DNA from: Dermatemys mawii
Taxonomy: Eukaryota; Chordata; Testudines; Dermatemydidae
Assembly: GCA_007922305.1 (NCBI GenBank)
Contig: ML677334.1
Span: 16,270,764-16,334,763, forward strand
Reading direction: 5' to 3'
Length of the DNA stretch: 64,000 nucleotides
Positions 12,240 to 23,303 of the stretch are shown here, in pieces. Numbering within the stretch: position 1 is the first letter of the stretch; each line of letters starts with the position of its first letter. The notes under the pieces were generated by a model. It did not search any database and was not told the DNA's origin. It saw only the letters and a list, made by a program, of their open reading frames with translations. The position numbers were made by a program, and so were the translations under genes.

Positions 12240-12565
12240 TCTTGCTCTATTTTTCTTTGTGGTGGTGAGTGACAAGAGTCGAATGCACTTTTTCCAAATG
12301 AATGTGTACTCTATATGTATATTACAATATTGCCAGTATTTTCTGTCGATTTTCGTCACACATCTTAACATTTTGGTTGCTATTTTGACTATTGCTGCAC
12401 ACAGAACAGATGTTTTCAGTGTGCTCTCCCCCAAAACTCCCAGAATAGCTACACTTAATTTAGAACCTAGCAATGCATTTCCTTGCATTTGTCAACACTT
12501 TTCATCTGCCACGATGTTGCTCAGTCACATTGCCTTGTCAGGTCCCTCTGGGCTTGGCCAACCTA
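12240..12565 (-). mobile_element. Possible diverged CR1 fragment, minus strand
   Basis: The words tgcatttccttgcatttgtc, cttttcatctgccac, gatgttgctcagtcac and gtcaggtccctctgg recall antisense CR1 ORF2 sequence. The rest of the segment is too diverged to assign, and the boundaries are approximate. Confidence 0.4.
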
Positions 12566-12714
12566 AATTTCATGTCCCTTTCAAATGTTGCCATTTTTCT
12601 GTACATCCCTTTTTATTGTAGTCTGGAATTTTGAGGCAAACTATGTTAACCTTTAGTCACACTGAAAACTGACAATTTATTTAAATAATATCTATCTACC
12701 CTGGTGCACTTTAG

Positions 12715-12912
12715 CACATATAGTATTTCACAAGTATCAGCTATTTAAGAATCAGTGTTCTTCCCCTTCACATCTTGGGGGAAAGGACTTACCGATGAGG
12801 AAAATAAGACAGACAATAAATAACCTAGATAATGTCAGAAAGGGAGTCAGATGAAGGTAGGAGTTCCTTGGTTTTAGCTCTGTGCATAGCTCACTTAGAT
12901 CACACTGCTTCT
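12715..12912 (-). mobile_element. MIR-like SINE fragment, minus strand
   Basis: It has the antisense MIR order: tatttcacaagtatc, ccgatgaggaaaataagaca, aacctagataatgtcag, ggagtcagatgaagg, then agatcacactgcttc. It is strongly diverged. Confidence 0.45.
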
Positions 12913-13291
12913 AAATCTATTGAACTACCCCTTGAGATCCTGGAATCGGTGGGTAGTCAATTAAGAGAGAGACTTCAATGGCGTTAAGTGCTGTTAGTGA
13001 TACCCCACAAGACACAAATTAACCTGGGATCCTCTCGAACTGTGAGAGCCATAGTTACAGTGCTCACAGCCGATGACAGACAGTTCTGGGGAGATGCAGA
13101 AGGGACTGTATAACCTGCAATCTTCAGGAACAAACAGTAGCAAGCACACAAACCTATTAATTGGTTTGTCAATTTATATCACTGTATGCTTCTGAGATTT
13201 TCTTCACACAGAACAGCTAAATCCCCCTACCCCTTGTGATTTTCCTTTACATTGCTAGCTTTCACAAATAAGATCTGGGATGCTCAACACC
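12913..13291. other. Unique DNA, nothing recognised
   Basis: No gene or repeat recognised before the target duplication of the hAT MITE at 13292. Confidence 0.5.
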
Positions 13292-13299
13292 CTCTAAAG

Positions 13300-13805
13300 C
13301 AGGAGTCAGCAACCTACGGCATGCATTCCAAAGGTGGCACGTGAGCCGATTTTTAATGGCACACTGCTGCCAGCCGAGGCCCTGGCCACCGGCCCTGCTC
13401 AGTGAGCTGCCAGCCTGGGTGAAGGAAACCCCAGGCCAGCAGTGGGCTGAGCGGGACTTGCGGCTGAGACCCAGACTGGCAGCAGGCTGAGCCACTCAGC
13501 CCATCACCACTCTGGGGTTCCAGCTGTCAGCCCCTTGCCAGGTGGGGTTCTGACCGCATAAGGCCACATAAGACCAGCCTCTTGTTGGCCTGGGTGAAGG
13601 GAACCCCAGGCCAGCAGTGGACTGAGCAGGGCCGGCGGCTGAGACCTCAGCTGGCAGTAGTGTGCTGGAGGTTGCCGACCCTTGATATAGACTTATAGAG
13701 AGACCTTCTAAAAAACATTAAAATATATTACTGGCACACGAAACCTTAAATTAGAGTGAATAAATGAAGACTCAGCACACCAGTTCTGAAAGGTTGCTGA
13801 CCCCG
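13300..13805. mobile_element. Non-autonomous hAT element with 8-bp TSD
   Basis: It opens with caggagtcagcaacct and closes with aggttgctgacccc, an inverted terminal repeat. The flanks are a perfect 8-bp duplication, ctctaaag, at 13292-13299 and 13806-13813, which is the hAT signature. The interior is GC-rich and contains a partial internal duplication: gtgaaggaaaccccaggcc near 13421 and gtgaagggaaccccaggcc near 13594. A second copy of the terminus-like motif (gaggttgccgacccttg) at about 13668 suggests that the element is composite. Confidence 0.8.
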
Positions 13806-14563
13806 CTCTAAAGACGGACTTTGGAATAGTGTACTAAGACTTATTTTACACTCTCTTGTCTTTACTTCAGAATAAGTCCAAATTCTGCCTTTTCTCTGTT
13901 GGAATTGGGCAACATTTGAATTAAGTTCAACTTGTTCTGACAACCTTACTGCTTCCCTAAGAAGGCATGCACATTTTGGATTTAGGGGGTTGGTACCAAC
14001 TTGTGTAAAATGAGCTTATGTAATCTAAATAATTGTTTCCACAGAAAACAATGATATCCTATAATTATAGCACCAAGACTGAAGAAGGTGTCAAGTTGCA
14101 GCTTACTAGACCTGAGCACACAATGCTGTTTCTCAAAGTAAAGGAACTACCCTGCAGCAGACTATAGACTAGACTAGACCTAAATAAATTGATTTTGTGT
14201 TCTTCCTGGCTGAAGAGGCCTGATAGCTTCTTGATTCATGCAGGTTAAATAATTGAAATTGTTATGATTTTGTAATACTTGTGTGGAAATTAGAGCTGTT
14301 GATTCATTGCTGTTAACTCACACAATTAACTGAAAAAATTGTGATTAACCAGTTTTAATTCCACTGTAGACAATAGAATATCAATTGAAATTTATGAAAT
14401 ATTTTTGGATGTTTTCAACATTTTCAAATATATTGAAATGTGTTCAATTACAACATAGAATACAAAGTGCACCATGCTCACATGATTATGATTACAAATA
14501 TTTGCACTGTAAAAATGAAAAACAGAAGAAATAATATTTTTCAAGTTACCGCATACAAGTACT

Positions 14564-14896
14564 CTAGTGCAATCTCTTTATTGTGAAAGTGCAATTTAAA
14601 AATGTAGATTTTTTTGTTACATAACTGCAGACAAAAATAGAAGAATGCAAAACTGTAGAGCTTACAAGTCCACTCAGTCCTACTTCTTGTTCAGCCAATC
14701 GCTCAGACAAACACGTTTGTCTACATTTGCAGGAGATAATGCTGCCTGCTTCTTGTTTACAATGTTGCCTGAAAGTGAAAATTGTTATAACCAGTGTAGC
14801 AAGGTATTTACGTGCCAGATACGCTGAACATTCATAAGCTCCTTTTTGCTTTCGCCACCATTCTGGAGGACATGCTTCCATGCTCGTGATGTGCAT
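14564..14896 (-). pseudogene. hAT transposase C-terminal fragment, inverted copy
   Basis: This minus-strand frame encodes the C-terminal dimerisation region of a hAT transposase, with SMEACPPEWWRKQK followed by YLARKYLATL. It then shifts out of the family reading. The same module occurs in the opposite orientation from 15331 onward. Near 14694-14714 the left arm keeps the uninterrupted sequence that in the right arm was split by the nested MITE. No function is expected. Confidence 0.75.
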
Positions 14897-14925
14897 TTTA
14901 AAAAAATAAAGTATTCATTAAATTT

Positions 14926-15792
14926 GTGACTGAACTCCTTGGGGGAAAATTGTATGTTTCCAGTTCTATTTTACCCACATCTTGCCATATATTTCATGTT
15001 AAAATAGTCTTGGGTGATGACTTAGCATATGTTCATTTTAAGAATCTCTTTTTCACAAAACACAAAGAAGGTACCAATATGAGATTTCTAAAAATAGCTA
15101 CAGCACTCAACCCAAAGTTTAAGAATCTGAAGTGCCCTCCAAAATCTGAGAGGGACAAGGTGTGGAGCATGCTTTCAGAAGTCTTAAAAGAGCAACACTC
15201 CAATGCGGAAACTACAGAACCCAAACCACGCAAAAAGAAAATCAACCTTCTGCTGGTGGCATCTGACTCAGATGATGAAAATGAATATACATCGGTCCTC
15301 ACTGCTCTTGATTGTTATCTAGCAGAACCAGTCATCAGCATGGAAGCATGTCCTCCAAAATGGTGGTTAAAGCATGAAGAGACAGATGAATCTTTAGCAC
15401 ATCTGGCAAGCAAATATTTTGTGACGTTGGCTATAACAGTGCCATGTACATGCCTGTTCTGTCTTTCAGGTGACATTGTAAACAAGAAGCAGGCAGCATT
15501 ATCTCCCATAAATGTAAACAAACTTGTTTGTCTGAGCCAGGGATCAGTATCCTTTGGCATGTGGCCCACCAGGGTAAGCCTCCGGCGGGCTGGCTGGTTT
15601 ACCTACCACGTCTGCAGGTTTGGCCGATTGCAGATCTCACATCCCTTGGCCCATGCTGCTTCCTGCAGCCCCCATTGGTCTGAGGTTTGGCATGTCAAAG
15701 TTTGCGATCCCTGGTTTGAGCAATTGGCTGAACAAGAAAAAGGACTGAACGGACTTGCAGGATCTAAGATTTTGCATTGTTTTATTTTTTAA
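14926..15792 (+). pseudogene. hAT transposase remnant (partial)
   Basis: The frame is open for 288 codons, but only the first two thirds are transposase. The FLKIATALNPKFKNLK segment (about residues 54-69) resembles the 'DPRFK' region of hAT transposases. VWSMLSEVLKEQ and an acidic linker follow. Then comes the C-terminal dimerisation domain, with MEACPPKWWLKHEE and LAHLASKYFVTLAIT. An internal stretch near residues 204-263 is a nested MITE and not transposase. The N-terminal BED finger and the first catalytic residues are absent, so the gene is truncated. Its frame includes MITE sequence by chance. Confidence 0.8.
15538..15713 (+). mobile_element. Nested hAT MITE inside transposase
   Basis: This 176-bp insert has inverted ends, cagggatcag and gcgatccctg. 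It is flanked by near-identical 8-bp duplications, gtctgagc (15530-15537) and gtttgagc (15714-15721). Its body (tttggcatgtggcccacc, ctggtttacctaccacg) belongs to the same family as 34213-34534. The inverted arm of the host transposon keeps the empty site, so the insertion came after the palindromic host element formed. Confidence 0.85.
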
Positions 15793-16333
15793 TTCAGTTA
15801 CTTTTTGTACATAATTCTACGCTTGTAAGTTCAACTTTCATGATAACGAGATTGCACTACAGTACTTGTATTAGGTGAATTGAAAAATACATTTTTTTGT
15901 TTTCTACAGTGCAAATATTTGTAATAAAAATAAATATAAAGAGAACACGATACACTTTATATTCTGGGCTATAATTCAAGTCTATATATTTGACAGTGTA
16001 GAAAACATCCAAAAATATTTAAAATAATAGAATGTCATTTATTAACAGCACAATTAATTGTGATTTTTTTTAACTGCTTGACAGCCTTAGTGGAAATATA
16101 ATACATTGTGTTATGTTACAGAAAAATATCTATAATGTGATTTATTGTGTTGTCAGCTTGTGGAATGATAATTTATTAAGATATTACCCTTCATTTTTCA
16201 AGCAGTGATACAGAACAAAGATCCTGAAGATTTTTTTTAAAAAAAATCATATTCCCTGAATCTAGATAAGATTATTTTATCACCTTCTCTGGAAATCCTA
16301 TAGTAAAAGTGATGGGCCCCATTCTCTGACCTA

Positions 16334-16760
16334 GGAATCATACAGTAGTTCAGCTAGTCCAGTATTCTGTCTCTGACAGTGGCCAGCATCAGATGCTTCA
16401 GAGACAGAGGAATCCTGTAAGTAGGCAGAAATGGGATAACATGCTTACCAGTGAAAGCTTCCTTCTCTTTCCTGAATCCCCTTCCTTTCTCCCATAAAGG
16501 TTGGCTTATGCCCCAAAACATTATACACCTTTCCAAAGCTTGTGTTCTTATCCCTATAAATGTCCTAATCCAGATTTTTTAAATCCTGCTAAACTCCTAG
16601 CCTGAATGACATCTTGTGGCAAAGAATTCCACAGCATGTTTTGTGAAAGTGTTTCCCTTCACTAGTATCAATTTTGAAACCTGTTATTTTCATTCAGTAA
16701 CTTCTTTATTACAAGAGTGGATGAAGGATGTTCTCGATCTCTTCCTGTACTTATTTTTTA
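16334..16760 (-). mobile_element. CR1 LINE 3' end, minus strand
   Basis: It has the hallmark antisense CR1 3' region: cagctagtccagtattctgt, ctctgacagtggccag, cttatgccccaaaacatta, cctataaatgtcctaatcc, atcctgctaaactcctagcc, tgtggcaaagaattccacag. It is 5' truncated near 16760, as is usual for CR1, and carries no coding part. Confidence 0.8.
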
Positions 16761-19700
16761 AAAATATTCATTGTAAATCAAATAACTGAAAGACCATGGA
16801 TTTATGATAGTATAAAATTGGTATAAGTGGGAGGAGCATCTGGCTTGATATCTATTTCATTTGCTTTATTAACTAATTTTCTCTCAGCCCTGTGTTTCAA
16901 AAACATCTCACGCTTCTAAGTGAATTACCATAGTTGGTGTTTTTTCTTAAATCAATTCCCTTTCCCTACAAAAATGTTCAACCACTTGGACTGACTTTTT
17001 CCCCATAAAAGGGCATAGACAGGAAGAAACTCACCTATAACTTATATTTCAAAAGACAGAAATAGATTGATCAGAAATGAGGCATCCAATGCTTCCTCTA
17101 ATTACAGGACCCAAAACAGCAACTTTTTTATATTCATCTGAAGTCTGTATTTTCTTTAAATCACTCCATAATAACAACACTTGCCTAGTAATTATTTGAT
17201 CAGTAGGGGGTTGAAGAGTTTTTGTGTTCCACCAGCATTCTATTTTTTAATTTGACTGAACTTTTGACATTAACTTCTCATATAGAATAATGTAGAACTT
17301 TTTGCTGCATGCAGGGATTATATAAAATGAATAAGAAGGCGGAAGAGAGCCAGGTTTTTACTTGCATTATTATTGAGATACACTGAAAAAATGTATAGCA
17401 CAGCACTTTGCAGTAATGAATTTATTGTAACACAAGCAAGTTATGCCAGAAAACTACATATACAAATATTTTTCAGAAATCCTTGAGGCTATGTTGTGCT
17501 ACTGATTTTTAAATCAAAATTCCTATAAAAATGGACATTTCTGCCTAAAAAGAATCATAATGCAGGCCACATTCTGGACCAAAATACTCCTACTCAAAAT
17601 ACTCAGACTACGCAATCATTAACTTCTATTAATATTTCTGCCATTAATTTGGCAACTGTGGTTTTCATTCAGTAAAGTAGTGTATACAGTTGCGGGGTGG
17701 GGGGACAGAAGTCCTTCAGCATCTCTTGTTCTGGCTGACTGAATTTTTGCAACATTTATTTTTATTTTATGTGAGTGTGTCTATATGTGCGTATAAAATG
17801 TACTATCTTTGTATGTCACAATACTCTGTAAAGGCACTGAGGAGTAGTGTATTTCTGGGCACAAACCAAAAAAAGTTCTGCCACAATTAAAAAAAAAATA
17901 TGGTGAAAGTATTGTGTCGCAAAAAAAAAATCTCCCATGATAAAAGTATGTATATTGGTTATAATTAAAATATTCTTCAATTTGGAGCTCTTGGTTCAGA
18001 AATTTAGATTAGAGCAATTGAGAAGGTGCCTAAGTGCTCTTAATCAGGGTCTGAGAAAATACCTATTCCAGAGACATTCCCCGCCTTCTCAAACCAGCTG
18101 AATCTTTTTGCTGCTGCTTTTTTGTTTTTTGTTTTGTTTTTGTGTGTTTGTTTAAAACATTTTATTTACCATTTTTAAGATTATCAAAATATAAAAGTAA
18201 ACATTTCATATAAAGATCGACAGCATTGAGAGAATAAAGTAAAAGGGTAGAGAAACTTTGGGGTTATATTAAAATGGCATAATATATTTTAATTAGAAAA
18301 TGTCTAATGGAAATACAAGTTCGGTAATAGCATAATACACCAGCTCCATTGTGAACTTGTAGTCTGATCATATTGCTGATTTCTAGCAAGGATTTTACTA
18401 ATATTGACAACATTTTAAATAAAATCAAATGCTGTCAAATTGTGACACCAGTGAGCTACTTTACTCATCTTTAATAAATGTCTCTTACCATTACTTTTGA
18501 AGTCAATTAACCTTGAGAGAGAACCATCGGCTTTGTGAAAACTAAAAATGGGTATTTTCCTCACTTTTTAATATCTATATACAATAACTGCAGTGAAATT
18601 ACTGAATTTGCACTGGGTAACTGAGTTCAGAATCTAATCTGGTGAACTCAGGGATTTCTTTTCATCTACTCTGGGATGCCTGAAAGATGTCTCAAACTTC
18701 ACTTATCAAGTGCAGGCTAACTGAACCAAATCACTGGATCATTGTTGCCTCATCCTACTCAAAGCCCAACTGTATGTTATACTATTTGTCATCATGGTAT
18801 AAATAGGGTTCTATGACTATCTGATGATCCTTATATCCTATGAAGATTTCCAGCTGACTATCTTATAGCTCTGGGTCTAACTCATTGTCATCTTGAATGA
18901 ATGATTAAATAAAACTTTATGATGTTCTCATTTTCAGCAGAAGGAAAAAATCATTCCAGACTGCTTGACTTTCCCTCTACAGCTCTATAGCAAATGTGTG
19001 TGTGTCTGCAACATAACATCTGAGGTTTAAATTAATATAATTCTTGAAATTTTAATTTAATTTAATAAGGGTTGGTACCACAAAGCTGCAAGAAAATCTC
19101 CATGAATTACTTAAGGTTTTTAATGGTGCCACTTTGCCTTTTTATGTTTATTCTCTGACTGCATACATGGCTGAATCTAATTATCCTGAGTGGTCAAAGG
19201 TAACATCTTTGTAATCAATCCATAGCTATGTAAAGTGATCCAGAGTTTGATAATTAAGTCTGTTTTTCATGTTCAACTGCAGTTGCATGAAAACTTTTTA
19301 ATCTAATAAAGAAATGAAACAGTTATTTTAAATGGGGGGAAGCATGATCAAATTTGAAGTGAATTTTAAGCAATTTGCAGACCAGATTTCAGAGCACTAT
19401 TACTTTTTTTTTTTTTTTAATTTCCTCAGGTAGCTCTCCTCCTTTGCTGAATTGTCTCATCACAGAGGGAGTACATGCCTCAAATACTCTTATGTGTGTG
19501 TGGGATTAAGGAGTCTTCAGAAAGTCTTTGCCCTTCCCTTATGTGTTTCAGATATTTTTTTCTCAAGCAACACATTTTCTTTTAGTTTGTGAACCCTCAC
19601 CAGGTGTCAAGTACAGGGAAATATGTCTTAAGGGTTTAGGTTTCCAACTCCAGAATCTGAGCAGTTTTGCTTGGCCAAGAAGCCAAAGCTCTTTTTTCAC

Positions 19701-20049
19701 ATCAAAAATGCAAGTGGCCTGAGAGCAGACCCGCCGTCTGTCCCACTCTGTGCTGCAGTGTCTGGCAAGAGGGATCTCAAGCATAGAGGTACACTTTGAA
19801 AGCAATTTCCTCCCTTAGGATGTGAACCATCTTTACAAAGCTTTCTTTTTTACTTCAAAACCTGTCTGCTCAGGGCAGGATAGTTGGTGATGGCTTTTTT
19901 AAATCTGTTCATATATATTTTATTTATTTGCTAAAGGGCTTAGGGATCAAATAACCCTTAACTGGGGTCTGGGTTACTCAGGAAGCATAGGAGTTTAAAA
20001 AGCTAACAGGACAGTTTTACAAGGGAGTTTAGAGAGGGAGTGATTAACA
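16761..20049. other. Unique AT-rich DNA with simple repeats
   Basis: About 3.3 kb without a recognised gene. It includes a T/G-rich run at 18117-18160 (ttttgttttgttttt type) and a poly-T run near 19406-19420. The frame at 19528-19722 plus is short with no family resemblance. Confidence 0.5.
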
Positions 20050-20134
20050 TTCTTTAAAGTAGAACCCTGCCCCCCCCACTAACTCCAACAAAAAAAATCT
20101 GCAGATATCCAGTTATGCACTGGATGCAATATGC

Positions 20135-20960
20135 ACTGAATGATGCGTGTATGCTTACCTGCTTTGTGGGCAGGTGCCATATGTGTGCATTTGGTACAAG
20201 GAGCTCATAGAGTATGGCCCCTGGACACCAGTGTGGCTGAAATGGAGGGGCTAAGGCAGATGGAGAGATACACAGATGAGATTTTCTGGGACATGGTAGA
20301 ATGTTATCAACCCCCAGTCTGACAGTCTGTGCTGTTGAAAAGGATGAAATTCTTGGGAAAGGAGAACAAAGTGGAGTAGAGGGAAATGATCCCATAGTTG
20401 GAACCCTCCCTCTAGAGGACCCAGTATCCTGTCACATTGAGGATGCCCCTCCAGTGGAGGGGGGATCTCAGTTACTAGGAAGAGACAGGTAATGGCAACT
20501 GGAGGATTTGATCAATAGAAATATAGATGCTGGGTTTGTGATGACCAAGAGAATCACAATGTGGATTGTCTACCAGGTACAAAGGTTGTGAATTTCTTGA
20601 GACATTTGGACAGCCTTATGTTCAATGCTGGGAAGGAGCTGTGGTCGTGGTACATGTGGGTACCAATGACAAAGGGAAAGGTAGGAGACGGCTGCTAGGT
20701 AAGAGATTGAAGTCCAGGGTCTCCATGGTAGCCTTATCTGAAATGCTTCCAGTTCTACTTGTAGGGCCAGTTAGAGAGGCTGAACTGTAGGGTCTCAAGG
20801 TAAGGCTGAGATGATGGTGTAGGGAGGAGGGGCTTACGTTTATTAGGAACTGGGGAACCTCTTGTGAAAAGAGAAGCCTATGTGGGAAAGATGGGCTCCA
20901 CCCAAACCAAAATGGAACCAGATTGCTGGCATGAAAAATTAAAAAGTTTATAGAGAACGT
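20135..20960 (+). pseudogene. CR1 ORF1 remnant, esterase-like
   Basis: Readable only across several frames. The segment VVVVHVGTNDKGKG carries the GxND block of SGNH hydrolases. KRLKSRVSMVALSEMLPVLL follows. Further on, about 20904, the phrase KDGLHPNQNGTRLLA has the DGxH block with the catalytic histidine. CR1 ORF1 proteins are known to carry such an esterase domain. Upstream, PWTPVWLKWRG and LPLEDPVSCHIEDAPP look like the ORF1 N-terminal part. Stops and frame changes make it a pseudogene. Confidence 0.65.
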
Positions 20961-21005
20961 TCTAAACTAAAGGATAGGAGATAGCTGACAGATGCATAGA
21001 ATACA

Positions 21006-21318
21006 TATGCTGTAGTGTGGTATAAGATGTTCTTAGTCAGCGGGAGTTCGGAAGAGCTACATTAGTCACAACTGGTGAAGTCAAAGCAGGCTATAAAGAT
21101 CATCCCAAATGAAGAGAATGCCCTCATTTCTTTCCTCATCATTTTGTTCCTTTTTATCTTTCTTCCCCTTTCCTTTTCTTGTGTTATGTACTCCCTCCTT
21201 TCTGATCTCCTTCATATTTTATCAGTCTCATGTTTCTCTGACTAAAATTTCTTTTTCCACTCTCCCAATTTTACTCATTCCCTTTGATCTCACTGTTCTG
21301 CCATAAACTCTCCCTCCT
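21006..21318 (+). repeat. 313-bp direct repeat, copy 1
   Basis: It shares long identical blocks with 22991-23303, for example gtagtgtggtataagatgtt, cataaagatcatcccaaatg-type sequence, and gaagagaatgccctcatttc. The second half is a long pyrimidine-rich tract. It lies between the ORF1 and ORF2 remnants of the CR1. Confidence 0.85.
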
Positions 21319-21346
21319 TTTTTGACTGGGTACATGACACCTCAGG

Positions 21347-21540
21347 ATAGGATGCAGAGATTAAGTTTCTTTACACCATAAATGACTGCTTGGAGCTGCT
21401 AGTACTGGACTACACAAGAAGACAGGCAATTCTTGATTTAGTCCTAAATGGAACACAGGATCTGGTTCAGGAGGTGAAGATAGCTTAACTGTTTGATAAT
21501 AGTGACCATAATATAATTAAATTTAATATCCTTCTGGGAG
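21347..21540 (+). pseudogene. CR1 ORF2 endonuclease C-terminal remnant
   Basis: One frame reads NDCLELLVLDYTRRQAILDL, then VLNGTQDLVQEVKIA, a stop, and FDNSDHNIIKFNIL. The SDH motif is the C-terminal catalytic signature of the APE-type endonuclease of LINEs. The frame ends where an LTR-like insertion begins. Confidence 0.65.
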
Positions 21541-21541
21541 G

Positions 21542-21915
21542 TGTAATGGGGTAGCTGTCCCATTCCTGGAGAACAGGGGTTAAAAGAAGTCAAGCTAGGC
21601 TGATTAGGGAAGCAGCCACAGCTGTGGCCAGCTCAACTGGGGCTCAGCTGGCCCTGATAAGAGGGTTGTGGGCCAGAAGCTGAAGGAGTCTCATCCTAGC
21701 CCTAGAGTGGGAAGGGCTAGCTGTCTGGGAGCAAGGTACCTGAAGTGGAGCAGTGCTGGAGAAGGCCAAAGGGAGCTGGGGCACTCCAGCCTGGTAAACC
21801 CCAAGCCTGCAGGCCTTGTACTGGGGCTGCAGAGGGGTAGCCCCGGGATAGTCAAAGGCAGCAGATCCTACCCCCTTGCGAATGATGAGTGGCCATTACA
21901 GATTGCAGTCTGCTC
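21542..21915 (+). repeat. LTR-like insertion inside CR1
   Basis: This GC-richer block begins tgtaatggggtagctgtccc directly after CR1 endonuclease sequence and ends before CR1 reverse-transcriptase sequence resumes. Its words (attcctggagaacaggggtt, aggctgattagggaag, ctggccctgataagaggg) resemble reptile LTRs. The 3' boundary and TSD could not be fixed. Confidence 0.4.
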
Positions 21916-21929
21916 CAGAGAACAGGGGC

Positions 21930-22262
21930 TAGGGAGATTATGCTTCACCAATCTATTAGAATTATTTGAGGGGGTCTACAAATGTGGATAAGGGAGATCC
22001 AGTCAATATAATGTACTTGCACTTTCAGAAAGCCTTTGACACTGTCTCACACCAAAGACTCTTAACCCAAATAAGCCATCCTGGGATAAGAAGGAGGGTC
22101 CTCTCGTGGATCAGTAACTTTTTTTTTTTTTTTTTTAAAAAGGAATAAATGGTCAGTTTTCAGAATGGAGAGAGGTAAATAGTGCCCTGGGGATCTCTAC
22201 TGGGACCAGTGCTGTTCTACATAATCACAAATGATCTGGAAAAAGGTGTAAACAGTGAGGTG
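21930..22262 (+). pseudogene. CR1 reverse transcriptase remnant
   Basis: Across two frames it reads FTNLLELFEGV, then DKGDPVNIMYLHFQKAFDTV followed by SHQRLLTQ. This is the LDFxKAFDTVSH block of LINE reverse transcriptases, with the first catalytic Asp replaced by His in this copy. A downstream segment, ctgggaccagtgctgttct, corresponds to the 'LGPVLF' block. The FADD catalytic block was not found and is probably in a deletion. Confidence 0.7.
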
Positions 22263-22762
22263 GAAAAATCTGCATATGGTTATAGACACTGGGACTTTTC
22301 AGTTTGGAAAAAAAGATGACTGTGCCCAGGGATATGATAGAAATCTATAAAATTATGAGTGGTGTGGAAAAAAATAAACAAGAAAGTGAATGAAATAGGC
22401 GGCAGGTTTAAAACAAACAAAAAGCAGTACGTCTTCACATAATGCATAATCAACCTGTGGAACTCGTTCCCAGGGTATGTTGTAAAGGCCAAAACTATAA
22501 CTGAGTCTAAAAAAGAATTTGATTAGTTTATGGAGGCTAGGTCCATCAATGGCCATTTAGCCACGCTGGTCAGAGTTGCAACCCCATACACTAGGTGTCC
22601 CTAGCCTCTGATTGGGAGTGGATGACAGGATGGATCACTTGATGATTACCTGGTCTCTTCATTACCTCTAAAGCACCTGGCATTTGCCACTGCTGGAGTA
22701 CAGGATACTAGGCTAGATGGACCATTGGTTTGACTCAGTATGGCTGTTGTATGTTCTTACAC

Positions 22763-22990
22763 TGAGGAAACATGCTTTCACAGACACTTTTACCCAACCC
22801 CATATGAAGAATCCTAGGGGATCATTACCGATATTTAAAAGAAATATATATATTTTAGGAGCCAAGAACAAGTTGTTTTCAGATGTGGTCTTCTGAAACG
22901 TGGTAGGCCTATGAGACTGGGAAATTCCCTCTCTCAACCTACTGTATTTGTGCCATGGATAATGTGTTATGTTGCACATACATACATAAA
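22763..22990. other. Spacer after CR1 3' end
   Basis: Short unique stretch between the CR1 3' end and the second copy of the 313-bp direct repeat. Confidence 0.5.
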
Positions 22991-23303
22991 TATGTTGTAG
23001 TGTGGTATAAGATGTTTTTGGTCAGTGTGAGTTTGGGAGAGCTACATTATTTACAACTGGTGAAGTCATAAGCAGGCTATAAAGATCATCCCAAATGAAG
23101 AGAATGCCCTCATTTCTTTCCTCATCATTTTTGTTCCTTTTTATCTTTCTTCCCCTTTCCTTTTCTTGTATTATGTACTCTCTCCTTTTTGATCTCCTTC
23201 ATAGTCTATCAGTCTCTTGTTCCTCTGACTACAGTTTCTTTCCCCACTCTCCCAACTTTACTCATTCCCTTTGATCTCACTGTTCTGTCATAAACTTTCC
23301 CTC
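22991..23303 (+). repeat. 313-bp direct repeat, copy 2
   Basis: Same orientation and length as 21006-21318, with scattered substitutions and balanced one-base indels. Copies start 1985 bp apart and enclose the ORF2 and 3' part of the CR1. Confidence 0.85.

Larger units (their letters stand above)
14291..16089 (+). mobile_element. Fold-back hAT transposon with 8-bp TSD
   Basis: The element is flanked by a perfect 8-bp duplication, gtggaaat, at 14283-14290 and 16090-16097. Its ends, tagagctgtt and the inverse of gacagcctta, are imperfect inverted repeats. The left part (14291-14896) is an inverted copy of the 3' end, including the end of the transposase frame. The right part (about 15331-16089) carries the same module in sense. 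Between them lies single-copy sense transposase sequence. The element is therefore a long imperfect palindrome. The transposase is decayed, and a second MITE sits inside it at 15538-15713. Confidence 0.85.
20050..22762 (+). mobile_element. Decayed CR1-type LINE, composite
   Basis: Pieces of one LINE appear in order on the plus strand. They are an ORF1 region with an SGNH-esterase-like block (about 20135-20960), an endonuclease C-terminal piece (about 21347-21540), a reverse-transcriptase piece (about 21930-22260), and the CR1 3' region. The 3' end is a CR1 signature: gctagatggaccattgg, actcagtatggctg, ttgtatgttctta. Large parts of ORF2 are missing. An LTR-like segment splits it at 21542-21915, and a 313-bp direct-repeat copy lies between ORF1 and ORF2 remnants. 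Confidence 0.75.
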
